The notes under the pieces are model-generated. The model was not told the DNA's origin. It saw nothing but the letters and a program-made list of their open reading frames with translations, and made no database searches. From the NCBI RefSeq assembly GCF_964340395.1, contig NC_135551.1, positions 9,940,379 through 10,004,378 on the forward strand: a DNA stretch of 64,000 nt. The letters run 5' to 3'. Source of the stretch: Glandiceps talaboti (taxonomy: Eukaryota > Hemichordata > Enteropneusta > Spengelidae). Positions 1 through 13,893 of this stretch are shown here, piece after piece (position 1 is the first letter of the stretch; each line of letters opens with the position of its first letter). Made by a program: the position numbers and the translations under genes.

Positions 1-552
1 CTGTAAACTTGAAATTTATTTTAAAGTTTATTTAATTTTAAGTGTGTGCTTGGCACGCTGAAGAAATGCTGATGTTGGAGGGAAATCTCCATGGTTATCG
101 AAATGACTCATTGTTACAGATTTTTGCAAAATTACAGCAACCTTATAAGAAGTGACACAGTACAATATAAACCTGACAATCTTCAGCACTTTAGGTCATG
201 ATGAGATTGGAAATTATCTCTATTAATAAATTAAGAATAAAATTCAAACCAACTGAAATGATATACTAATAGCAGGACATGGAAAAGGGTAAATATTGGA
301 ATATTTGAATGAAAACGAACACTTTCAGTGAGACGCTGTTCTTTTGATTTACCCTGCTTGTGCATTTTAGATGATCTACATACATGTACATTGTGTTCAC
401 CACCCTTGAGAAACTATACAAAAATCTGATAATCAAATCTAATAATCCGATATACATGTATTGCTGTTTCAGTTAATCACTGCTAAACCAGCTAACCATA
501 TATTTACTGCCAACTTACACCGGACTGCCATTATCTGGGAACTCTTACAACC
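1..552. other. Upstream flank and 5'UTR of TTK
   Basis: No coding exon is visible here. The stretch is AT-rich and ends in the TTK start codon. It should hold the promoter and 5'UTR, but I see no TATA box, CCAAT box or other element clear enough to mark. The only longer open frame, on the minus strand at 266-457, resembles nothing known. Confidence 0.4.
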
Positions 553-3500
553 ATGTCGAAGTTAAATTTGGAATCACTAAGAGCAAGACTCGACAATATC
601 AAACCGTCAAAACAGATGCAGGAGAAAGATAAAGATAAAGATGACACTTCCCATGGGAATACTGGAACAGTTACTTTGGAATTTACAGGTATGTACAGTG
701 GCTTTGCATGCCAAATCCAAACCTTCAAGATCATTAAATTATAGTTTATCACTTTAATATAAACTTTGTGTTTGTTATCACCGTGGGCCTTCTAAAAGTT
801 TGCATTACAGATACTGTGTGTAAAATGTATTTACATACGTAGTAGTAGTGCCAAACCAGATGTCTTTTCCAAGATGCAGTTTATACAACTTATGTTATAC
901 CACCTATTTTAAAATTGAATGTAATCGGAACCACACAAATTTTTTTGTTACGCCTGACCGTGAATTCATATGGCCGCCATTTTACTCCCAAATATATCTA
1001 TCAAAGAGTCACTATCCTGTCTGACTACCTGCAAAGGGCATTTTACTGGTCCTTACAGACAGTTACTGGACTCGGGATAGTAGGCCAGTGTGTATGTCGA
1101 ACCCTGTTTTAGACTCTTCACCTTAAAATAAACAGACCCCATTTTAGACTAAAAGGCTAGTAAATGTACATATACTCAAATAAGAGAGTAGCTTCCCCCA
1201 CCCTCCCCTGGGGGAAGGAACTGACAGGGAATTGTAATTGGTTACTTCATTCAGACAATTGCTCATTAATATTCAATTAGTACAACTCAATTATTGTTTG
1301 TTTAGATTTGACACTGACAAACATTTTTTTATTTTTTTTCCTTGCAGACCATACATCTTGGTTGAATAAGATAATAGAATGTGGTAACAAGCCAGAGAAT
1401 TGGTTAGAATTTTTAAATTATGTGGAGTTTAGAAGAAACTACCAGGACAAACAAACACGCTATCAGTACCTGTATAGTGTGTTTAGTAAAGCTATACAAC
1501 AAATGTCACTGGATGAGAATAAGAAAAATCTAAACTATGCCAAGATTCACATCAGATTTGCTCTCTTACAGGGGTAAGTTATTTAGCATTAATTTTATCT
1601 TATTAGTCTGATTTATTTCACCACTTCTGATATTTTGCTCAATTGCAAGGTGACATTTTTGAGGGTCAAAGCCAATGTTTTTTGCTATGGTTTTGCTGGT
1701 AACAGAAGGGGGGGACATACATGTATGGTAACACTGTGGTATAGTCTCAGCATCCCATTCTTTATACCATAATAACTTTGGTCAGAAACCCCAGTGAAAT
1801 GAAAGGGGAACCCAAGGTAGATTTTACATACTTACTGCCCTTAATTTTAGAAAGGTGCAGTATTGAGCATCATATCAGTACCACTTAACTTTTACATCAA
1901 ACAGATTGCTACCTGATCCTTATATAATCAGTAAATATATTACTGAGTTATGTAAAAAAAAAAAACTCTAATAAGTATTTCACAGATATTCTACATGGTA
2001 CATGTAGCGCTATCTAATGTACATGTACATGTATGCAGTGATATCTCCAGGCCATGTACATGTAGAGCTAGCAATGTCCACACTTAAATCAATTCGAAAC
2101 CAAGTCAGACTAAACTGTTCAATGAAGTCAGTTTGAAACTGGTCTCAGTCCTCACAAGAAAACTGATCGGTGAATCTGAATTAATCACCTTTGTTTTTGC
2201 ATTGGCTTGAAACCTACTTTGAGTAAGTTCAAAACCTTCCCAGTAGTTTCAACTAAATCAATTCAAACCAGTGGGTTTTAGTGGAAGTGGGGATAGGAAA
2301 ACCGACTTTGATACAAACATTTCAAAAGTCAACATAGGGACAGTGACAGGTTGTGTGTATTCAACGGTGACAGATCAATTCGTCCCAATTTCAACTCGTC
2401 CCATTTCAACTCGTCTAATTTTCAACTCGCCCCATTTTCAACTCGCTTCAACTCTTTACAATATAATTTACCTGTGCATATATGAAATCGAACCTAGTAG
2501 TACTCAGTTTGGAGGGTCTGTGGTATCTCGTATTCCACTAATGAAGTAACACTTGCGCTGTAAACACATACTACAATACTTAGTTGCGTTAACTAGGGAG
2601 AGGAGACACGTCTCCAAAACAGGTACACGTGGAAGTCGTAAGCGTGTCAGTCACTAATATTCTCCCTGGTTATATTATCATTATTATTTCTTATTTGGGT
2701 CCTAATGTGAAAAGTGATATTCCATGACTGTGGAAAGTTGTTGTGCTAGTATAAGTTCTAGATCTAGCAAACACTTAGCCGAAACCCACACCACTTTCTG
2801 CTATGAAATGTTACCTTTGCTACGCTTCAGCTGGCCACGTAGGTAAAATCATGTGAATTTTTCGGTCCTCGTACTTCAAGTCCATGTATCGTTTAGATTT
2901 ATAAACGTTTACTAGTGTTGTTGGGGCGAATTGAAAATGGGACGAGTTGAAATTGGGACGAAGTGAATCGCAATCGTATTCAACATATTGGAGTGGAAAT
3001 TCTACAACCTTTAACATGGTATTTAATCATTATCACTACAGTGACAAATTTTTCTGACAATATAAATGTCATGGGGTTTCAAATGTTTTCACCCACTGTG
3101 TAGTTGCTTTGACTCACCAGTATGTTGTTGGTACGTACACATATATATTTCAGAGAGGATGACGTGGAGGATGGTAGAATGCAGTTTCAGTATGCTCGAG
3201 CTAATCTAAGAACTATAGCATTGGTACATGTCGCAGCTGCACAGTATGAACTTGAACATGGTAAGTGGGTCAGAGCTAATCTAAGAATCATAGTATTGTT
3301 TAAGTGTAGCAGCTGAACAGTTTGAACTTGAACATGGTAAGGGACCATCGCACAATGTCGCACAAGCTCAATAAGTTAACTTCATTCATTTAGGACAAAA
3401 CCCCCTCCCCTATATGAATGTTCACAAGTGTGACATGACAAGTTTATATAAGATGTGAAGCTTGATAAAATTTGTAGCTGTCACACCACTGCCGTCAATA

Positions 3501-6500
3501 CAATGTAAAAACATGATAGTAAGCACATCAAAATACTACCGGAAACCCAGCACTTTATCTCACATTAGAAGTAAATTTTAATGAACTTATCAACATCTCA
3601 GTTGTAAATATCAAATCGTTGAAGGAGTGAAAGTTTTCGAAATTTTGTTAGGAGTGCGAAAATGAAGTTCAGCAATCACATTGATGGCAGACCCCCTACC
3701 CCCTTAAACCAAACAAAGTTCATTTATTGAGCTTGTGAGACATTGTGTGATTGTCAGTAAGTAATGCAGAACTCATCATGCAGCACATTGTATACATGTA
3801 CGTCAACAAAATAGATGTGCTTCATCCCAAACGACCACTGTACTTTATCTAGATGATTGTTATTATAAACTAGTACAATATAGATGATCCCCACTTGTCC
3901 TCTGGGCTGAACATACATGTATACTGAAGCAATGTTCATGTGGCTAGGCACATAAATTTAGAAGGCAGGTTGTTGTGAGGCAGAGAGTGAGCAACGGTGG
4001 ATATATAGAGAGAGGAGTCACTCCAGTTGTGGCTAAAATCAGAATACTTTATTTCACAGGATAAGTAATGTTAAAAGCTCAAAGTATAGGAAGTGGGTTG
4101 TAACTAATAAGGATATACATTATATGTATATACAACATCTGTTTATGTAAGCGATGATATTACTGGCATTTATGAGATGTACGAGAACATTCTTGAAATT
4201 GAAGTGACCTCTGATGTCTCCGGCAGTTCACTTGAATCATCATTTCATTGTAGATCATTGAAGTTTACCTTGTAACTGTACAAGTACAATGTTTGTTGAC
4301 TGTCAGACATTACTATAGGGTAGAGCATATGTCTGATAATGACTTTTCAACTAACTCATCCCTACAATCTTTTGACAGATAATGTACCAAAGAGTAAAAG
4401 TATCATGAGAAAGGCCAAGGAAGTGGAAGCAGAACCAACAGAATTGTTAAACCAAGCTATGAGAAAATTAATAAATGGTGAAAAACAAATTTATGGTGCT
4501 GAAGAACATGGCATCAAACCAAGTAAGACATCTCACGGATATATAGCATAACTTTGAAATAAGATTTTGAAGTAGCAAAAAGTATGGTGGTAGTTAATCA
4601 TAAAGTGTTACCACTATTGTATGACTATGAACCCATGTACCTCGTGGAGTGGGGGTCATGATGCCTGGGCAAATTGTTAGAGTGACTGACTTGGATTCTG
4701 CAGGTTGCAGGTTCAAGCCCCGTCGCTACCATTTGTTTCTGAATGACTAAAGTCCTTGGACAAGATTTGAACCACGATAGTGCCTCAGTCAACCCAGCTG
4801 TATAATTGGGGACCTGTAGTGGTAGGATAGAGGTTGCAATGTGAATGTTTTAATCCTATGTGCTTATATGTTATAGAGGCTGCAGTGGATTATATATACT
4901 CCCCAGGGAGTTGAGAAAGTCTAACTTACATGTTATAGGCATGCCTTATATTTAAAAAAATACATTGTTTTAGTGTCGAGTATAGCAGTTTTAATTATTT
5001 GTTTTGTTAATTCTATTTTCAGGTCATCATACTTCCAGGATAAGTGAGTTAGGACATTACCGTCACCGTTCCTGGGTAAACAGTGGCAGTAACAGTAGTG
5101 GTGGAAGTAACAGTAGCAAAAATTCATCAGAAGAAGATATGAATGTACCAGCTAAAAGCACTTTTTCTAATACCAGGTAGGTTCTGAGAAGTGGAAAATT
5201 AGTGTTTTGTCTGTTGTATAAAGGTTACCCACAGCAGAGAGATGTTGAACATGTTCAGTTTTGAAGTCTAATATTAAATGTAATGTCTATACTGACTGTA
5301 GGCCATTGCATGCATTCATTCCTAGTGTTATTTAGAGATGCCAGCGATCAGAACATTGTTTTATCAATAGTGGACATTTAAAACTAGCTTTGTACATGTA
5401 GGTGTCAAATTCTTCTCGTTATCACACTATAAAAATAGAACTGTCACAAAATAACAGCGAATGTCTCTGGTGTAGGTTCATGCGACGCTTTCATCATTTT
5501 TTTTATGTCTGTGGAAGTTAGTCATATTATTACATACGAATGACTAACTTTCACGGACATAAAGCAAACTGTCATGAACCAACATCAGAGGTCCTTATTG
5601 TTTTTTATGAAGGCTTTGCAATCATATCATGCATTCACAGCAAATTCGTTGTATGTAACAATTTGGCTCCTGTATCTTGGTCAAAATGTTCAACATTGTC
5701 ATTATTTGACACATGTACATTAACCTTGCATAAGTGTGATTACACAATGTATATATTATCCACCAATATGTTTCTTCATTCAGTCATAATATACTTGTGA
5801 CCTAAGGAGTTTTTTGTTATTGCTTGTGTTTGACACATAGTGACAAGGCCCCATAAGTCACTCATATTTTCCTTGGCTGAATGAAGACAAATATTGGGGA
5901 ATAATTAGTAATGGTATGTATTTCATATTTCAGTTTGAACAGCTCTAGTGCCAGTTCAAGTAGTTTGTCAGATCACCATCACAGCACTCACATGACAATT
6001 GATGGAACTGTTAGTTTCAAGACAACCGACAGGTAAGACACTCTGTTCCCGCCGTGCTCCTACGTAGACTGACTCTCTACTGTCTTGGGAGTGTCTCTAG
6101 CAGAAAGGGCTGTTTTGCATGAACTGATACATGTATCTACCAGATAATTGTACTCGAATATCCTTGTACTGTGCGCGCCATCGACTAGATAGGGCTAACC
6201 ATTCATTGACGTCTTACTGCTACGGCCCCCACTGAATGCTGCGTCAATTTGAAAGATTAGTCGGAGGTCGACTTTTTTATGATAGCGCCACATAGGAGCT
6301 TGTGTGTTACCCCTTGTCCTTGGCAGTTACTGTATTTAGAACTGTTTCATAACTCCTTAGCAATGGACCACATCAACCTTGTAACACTGCGTTTCTCCTA
6401 AATGATGGGTTTATTTGAAGCTAGTGTTTAACTTCTTGGAGGGTCAGACTACCAAACAGAGGCCTTTTTCATATTTGTTGTATACTAATCTATTGAAGCT

Positions 6501-9500
6501 GTGAAATTCAAACCAGTTTCAGATTTTGAACTTCAAAATGAGGGTTACCAATATGTTGAATTTAAAACTAGCTTTACTGCATTCATTCCTCTTCGTTTTA
6601 GTGCAATAGTTAGCTTGTATCCTGAAATGTGCAGTCTTGCTGAAGACTTACATGCTTCCATATTCATATTTATTACAGTAACATTATTCTTCAGGGTTCA
6701 ACATCTTTGTGATCTACCTTTATGTTAGTTTTTTTTTCTGGACGTATATTTATTTTTTTTAAATCTATTTATTTGTTTATAATGTATTTAATGTGTATTT
6801 TGTTTTGTTATTTACTCAGGTCTCACTCCACAGTAGAGAAGTCAGCTGGTAGTGATGCAGACACAATACCAATGCAGTTCCCACATACAGCACAAAAGAG
6901 TGATAGTCGTAGAAAAGAACATGTAAGGATATATTAGTTTATAATTCTTATCATTACCTGATTACACCTACTGATGCCCAGTGCTCGAAAGAACGTCATT
7001 AAGAAGTCCTTTATTCAAACTGCTGTAAAACTTTTAAACTTGGACTTGGCAAAGAGTAAATGCAGTTTTTAATGCTATTGTTCTCAGTTATTTTTCTGTA
7101 GCACAAGCATGCTCTTTTTACCTTCAGTTTTACATTGGTGTTTTGTTTTGTTTATGTCTGTACGCATGTCTTGTCATTTATTACATTTGATGTTTGTCTG
7201 GTGCCAAGACGAATTTCCATGTTTTCTTGGACAATAAAGTATATCTAATCATAAAAAAAACAAAACTATAAATATAAAAATGTTACCACTTACGATGTCA
7301 TAAAAAATAACTACATTGTAGTTTGATTTCTTGGTCGACATGAGATCAATGATCAATGCATGTATTGCCCTTGTTGTTGTTATGAAAGTATTGAGAAAAC
7401 ATTTCAAGGTTCTGTGAATTTCATACAACTTTGAATGTACTGTCAAACAATGGCTTTTTGAATCCATGAATGTTGTGTTAACCAACCAAGCTATAATTGT
7501 AGAACTTTGTCAATTGGATGTGAGACATGTAGGCTGTATGGATTGGATTATAATCATTTGTTGATCACTATATTTACAGGCATACCAATTTAGTCAAAGT
7601 GCCAAAAAAAGTGTGAGAGGACCAGTGTTTACACCAGATACCAAGCTACTACCATCTGTCACCAGTGCCAGTGCAGGACCAGTTAGAGTACCAAGAACGT
7701 AAGTCAAACTACAAATTACACTAATCCAGGAATCTACATCTCTTGATTGCAAATTTCTGTTTCTTATCTATCTAAATTGTTCTTAGGGAACATAAAATGT
7801 GTAATGATATGCACAGTCATTCGGCAATCCCTTGATGTCTTACCTGTAGCTTCTTTGTCCCAAGGATGATGTGTGTGTGTGTCGATGTTTCAGTTGGAGT
7901 CGGATGGTGTTGTTTATATTAAATTTGTAATGAGTGGTCTATGGGAAGCCTGTTTCTTATCTATCTAAATTGTTTGCATTTATTGTACATTACCAACAAA
8001 ATTGATGAATTTATATATTCGATTTCAGAAACTCGAAGTTCGGGGGACCTGTAAGATTTGCTAGAATTGGTTTACCAAAAGTCTATGAATATAAAGGACC
8101 AGATGAAGATGATGACGATGATGACTACGATATACTCCACGGTGTCAAACCACTGGATGAGACTGATGGTCCAGGAAAGGTCACAGGTCACAGTCCTGAT
8201 GACAAGACAGGGGAAAAGTCAGCTTCCATGGACATGATTTCCAGAACATCAACCGGAATGAGACTGAATGCCAAGGAAAGGAAAGAATCGATGACATCAA
8301 CTGTGGATCGTCTGAGAACCAAGTCTGTAATCCAGAACTTTGAAAGAGACCAGGTCAAGAGTAGATCGTCTATAGCACAGGGTTCTAATATGGTGACATC
8401 TGAGAGTTTGCCAGACAAGATGGAAACCAACAAAGCTGTCCCTGAGGTGTTATCGTCAGTGAACTCTCGGAAGGCTAGAAATATTACAAGTAGTGGTCTG
8501 AACACGCCATACTCTTCTAAGCCTCTCCTTCGTCAATCCGCAGTGTCGAGTGTAACTGAGGTGTCACAGGACAACAAGACTGTGACATCACAGGACAGCA
8601 AGACTGTGACGTCACAGGACCGGCCAACGGTAGTGACTACAACACCAAAACCACCTAGGCTGCTGTCTATTTTCAATATGGATTCAGAGGAGGAAGAACA
8701 ACAGCAACACAAACAGCAGCAGGTGCATGAACCAATGGATGTAGAGATGGCTGACGTTGACACAGTCAAAGCCAAGCCACAGCAGATACCTGCAACATTA
8801 CCACAACAACAAGTGCAGCAGCAGCAGCAACAACAACAACAACAACAGCAGCAGCAGCAACCATTACCCATGAACTTGCCTCAAACCTTGCAAACATCAC
8901 AAGCTGCAGTACAGTACAGGTATGTATTCTAAACTGTCTTGATGCTGCCGTTGACACTTTGCTTAGTAACAACCCAATGTTGCAACCAGACTGAGTTTTT
9001 GTGTCATTGTTTTGTCAATTTTTTTTTGTGCAATATTGTGCGATCATTCTAAAACAGGGAGTGTTTGCCAGAAGACTGTACTTCCCATATACATTTAACA
9101 TCAATCATTTGGCAAGTTCAGTCTGTTGTTTCAACTGTCAGACAAGAATACTTTTATTGCTGAACACAGCAGGATTGTGTTCATTGAAGAGAGAGTTTTG
9201 TTTACATTCATTTCAGCTTTTTACAATCCCCTTGTTAACAATCATGCTGTGTTCAACAGTAAAAGTGTCACTACCTACCAAGTAAAACAATAACTTAAAC
9301 CTTCCAAAATCATCAACTTTGATCATAACTGTATTTTTTTAAATTTACATAAGTGTTTTGGCAAAAATTGCTTCTTTTAGCTGTATATACTATAGAACAC
9401 CTAGAAGATAACACTGACATACTAGTACTACAAAACCAGAGAGACTACATGTACAGAGTTTCAATTTGGCGGCACAGTGTTTTGTAGTAAAAAAATCTTG

Positions 9501-12500
9501 AGTCAGTTTTTGTCCTCAATGCTCCTATTGTTGGCTTTACAGAATTTGTGTAATGAGCGCCACCAACGATGAATCTTTGGGTATACGTGTAGATCTGACT
9601 CTGAACACATCAAAGCAGTTTTAGAAATGCACATATTCATTCTGTTTCTGTCACTGCAGCCATACCCCATCTCAATACAAATGTTACTATTCTGTCTACT
9701 CTTGTATTGATCTTTGCTTCATTTTTTTTTCTGAATAGTCAAAACCCACCATCCGTGATGGGGTACCAACAAATGATGCAGCAGCCATGTCAATTCCAAC
9801 AACCGACTTTCCCCCCTCAACAACCTATGATGCCACCACAGGGGTATGCAACACCGCAGCCAGGCTTGCCTGTTACCCAGGAAATGATGGTAAGTAACAC
9901 CACAGTCAGGCCAAATCTTGCCTGTCACCCAGGAAATGATGGTAAGATTATCACAGACACTTTGTAGTACATGTATTTATTTGTTGACACCAATATCTTT
10001 TAAATCATGTCGCCATTTCTGAGGACCTGTGTCTTCTATAAAGACGTGTTTACACACACTCAGACAACTTCAACTGCAAAATAAACAATTATTATAGCTG
10101 TGCCACGTACATCATAGACTGTAAATTGAAGATCTTTCATAATATAGCATTGTAACTATTCTTTTCTGTATTTTATTTTTATTCAGGCCATGCAAGCACC
10201 CATAGCAGCCAAAAAGGATGTGATCGTAGTCAATGGTAGATCCTATAACATACTGAGAGTCATTGGTAGAGGTGGTTCTAGTAAGGTATGTGATTATAGT
10301 CAATGGTAGAGGTGGTTCTAGTAAGGTATGTGATTATAGTCAATGGTAGATTCTGGTGAGATTAGTGGTCCATACTTGAATATGATTTTTTTCGAATATG
10401 ATATATCATCTTCGTCTCAATAAATTTATCATTGAATTCCATTTGGTTTGTAGGTATACCAAGTGTTTGATGAGAGTAAAAAGAAGTTGTATGCCATTAA
10501 ACAAGTCAACTTAGAGTGTGCTGATGAAATGACAGTACAGGGTTACATCAATGAGATTAATCTACTCCAGAAATTAATGAAGAGTGAAAGAATAATACAT
10601 CTGTATGATTGGTGAGTTTGCATATTTCTAACTCTATGTACATGTAACATCTCTGGTGAGTCTTCGTATTTCTATTAACTCTATGTAACATCTCTGGTAC
10701 ATGGTGAGTTTGCGTATTTTTAACTCTATGTAACATCTCTGGTGAGTCAACTCATGTCTACGTCATTGGTTCTGCTGTGTTCAAAATATGAGTCAAAACG
10801 TTCAAAATTTCCATTACTTTCCCCGGTTTTTCTTTGATATCACTGGCGCTGGTATAATTATGTTATTCTCCTATATTTTTCTTCATTCAGCCTGAAAATA
10901 CTTATGACCTAAGGGTGACAAAGCCCCTTAGGTCATTCATATTTTCCTTCCACTTATGTAGAATAGAGCAAAAATACAAGAACAAGGGATTGAATCTTGG
11001 GTCTCGTAAAGCGTATTCGAATGACTTGTTTGTTTATAGGGTACTGTCTGGACATCTGTCTTTCATCAGTCTTACACTGTGGGACTATACATCATATTAC
11101 TATGGGAACTGAGCCTTCACTTTACTAAGATAGACACAAACTAAAACTATTGTCGCAACATCTCAATACAACAGTCAGTGATAAGCTATTGAACGGATGT
11201 TGGTTTAGTTTTAATTATAGTCTCGGTTGGGGAGGGCCAAGTGTTGCTGAAGTTGATTTATTTATAGTTCCTATAAACTTGCAGTAGTGTCTTGGGACTT
11301 CCAATGTTTACACTAGCTATGTTGATCACAGGGTGATTAGAATTACACAACAGAGGAACCACTATCACCAACTTGTGTAAATCTACCACATTGAAGTACA
11401 GTAGATTTAGTTTGTGTCTGTCTTAGTAAAAACCGAAGGCTCGATTACCAGTGTCGTATCTTCTCCCTGAACAAATCATGGACATACATGTACTTTACAT
11501 TGTAACGCACTTGTAGTTTCAAGGAGTGCTCGCCATGTAAATAAAAAATCTTCTCTTTTTTTTATTACTTTCAACAGTCAGGTGACAGATACACATATTT
11601 ACATGATACAAGAATGTGGTAGTATAGACTTGGCCAGTTTTCTACGTAAAGCTAAGAAACAGAAAGCTATCAAGAATGAAGACATCAAGCATTACTGGAG
11701 ACATATGCTGGAAGCTGTAGAGTGTGTACATAAAGAAGGTAAAGTGAAAATGGCTCTAGGACAGATTACTGATTTTAAGTTTGAGAAAACTGTGATATCT
11801 TTTGTTTGACGCAAGTCAACAGGATCACCATGCTGTGACAGAACGCCATGACGTGTGAGTGTTGATCTGACATCCATGTACTCAAGGTATTTGCCAATCT
11901 GATTCAAATCTGATGTAGTGTACACAGCACAATTTCTTTTTGGCTGTTACATTTACTGTCGTTTGTTCTTTTGTGAGTGCCCGTTTCATACATCTGACAC
12001 AATACCCGATATATCTGATACAATTTGCTGAACCCAATCTTGTACTTACGCATAGCCAACCAGAATGTCTTACAGAATAACACTCAATGTTTGAAACTGA
12101 AAGAAAGAGAACCACCAAACAATAACTATAATGTCCTTGCCTGCACTCTGCTCTTTTCAAACAGAGCGCTCTGAAGTACTGTACCCATATTTTTTTGGCA
12201 CATTACGTGTTCACATTTGTTGAGTGAATTCACTCAGCACTCATGTAGCTCTGGAAAACCTATGGTATTGTGTCAGATGTATGTAACAGGCGTTCACAAA
12301 AGAACAAACGACAGTAAACATAACAGCCAAAAAGAAATCATGCAGTGTACACTACATCTGACTATAATCAGATTGGGTATTAGTATGAGAACTTGCAGTG
12401 TTCTCTACGGCCACACTTTCACTTTCACAAACGACGTTTACGTAGTGACTGAAAGTGTACCAGAAAACGCTACAAACACACTAGTACCCACACTTGACCT

Positions 12501-13843
12501 CTGATGTCATGGGGCTCTGTAATTATGTTTATGTTTATCCAAAAACAGTAAATACATGTAAAACATTACAAATACATGTATGAGTTCACATGATTGTGTG
12601 TAGAAAGATCTACCATGTACTCGCATACAGAATGTTTTTAGTGTTGTACAACTTGTACTGCAGTGAAATACCACTAATATGTGGGTGCACCAATGCAATA
12701 AATCACTGATATGTAATAATGTTACATACCTCAGACTAATTACTACTTGTATAACAAGACCTTGGGTCTATGCTTGTACGGTTACCTGAAAGGTTATCTA
12801 ACAAAAACTAAGGATGACAGTCCCACTGGTGCACAGCCCTTGACAGTACCTCTGGCGCTATGCGACCTGTGGTCTCTTTTAAAATCTTACAGGGTAGCAG
12901 AATTGCCCAAGAGTCTAGCAGCTAGACTACAGTACATTGTACCCCAGTAATTGAGAAATTTTTAACAGAACATACTATAATATTGATATAATTTTACCCA
13001 AAGAATCACCCACAGTGACTTGAAGACATTTTATCCTCCATGTATACTTTTTACCCTAGGAATCATCCACAGTGACTTGAAGCCAGCCAATTTCCTATTT
13101 GTGGACGCTACATTAAAGCTGATAGACTTTGGTATAGCTAATGCAATTCAACAAGACAAAACCAGTGTGATACGGGAATCACAAGTTGGTACGTTAAATT
13201 ATATGTCACCTGAAGCTATCCAAGACACGTCAGCTACACCTAATTTTGATGACAGAGGACACAGAAGACCAAGACTCAAGGTATGTAATCACACTGTCTA
13301 TATTGTAGGTAATAAAAGAGAACGATTATCATCTCATCAAAAAATTGTTATTTTGCAAGACACTCACAGTCTGTCTGAATGAAAATCATGATTACAAAAA
13401 TCAAATTAGGTGCCAAAAAAAAAGAAATTGTTTGGTTCCGGTAACCCAACCCAACCTAGCTTTTTACTTCCCACTCTAAACTTTTTTTTAGGTAATTTGA
13501 AAAAAATTATCAAAAACTCAAAACAGTTTGAAAAGTCATACAAGAAATAGGGAGATTTGAAGATGTCATCCCCTTGTGTGACCCATAACGCAAAGACCAT
13601 ATGGAAGGGATCTAGATAAACAACAGAAAACATAACCTGAACCAGATAAAAAAAAAAGAGTTATAAAATTTTTTTAAAATCCTACCTACCCACCCTATTT
13701 TGAAATTGGACGTTATCAGAACCACACAATTTTGTTTATATGTGGTCTTACATTTCTTGACATATATATATACAATCTCTCTGACTCTGCATGTGATAAA
13801 AATATAACAGACAAATATGGAAAGTTATCCACCCCTCTCCATG

Positions 13844-13893
<50 letters not shown>

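Noticed and set aside
4651-4725. Functional tRNA gene
   Set aside because: It has a B box, but the acceptor and anticodon stems do not form a clean cloverleaf and a SINE body follows. Called a SINE.
8533-8972. Minus-strand frames rich in Cys or Val opposite TTK exon 9
   Set aside because: They are shadows of the CAG/CAA repeat and the real coding strand.
12747-12950. 67-codon frame in TTK intron 13
   Set aside because: No acceptor or donor consistent with TTK phases and no homology; the kinase is complete without it.
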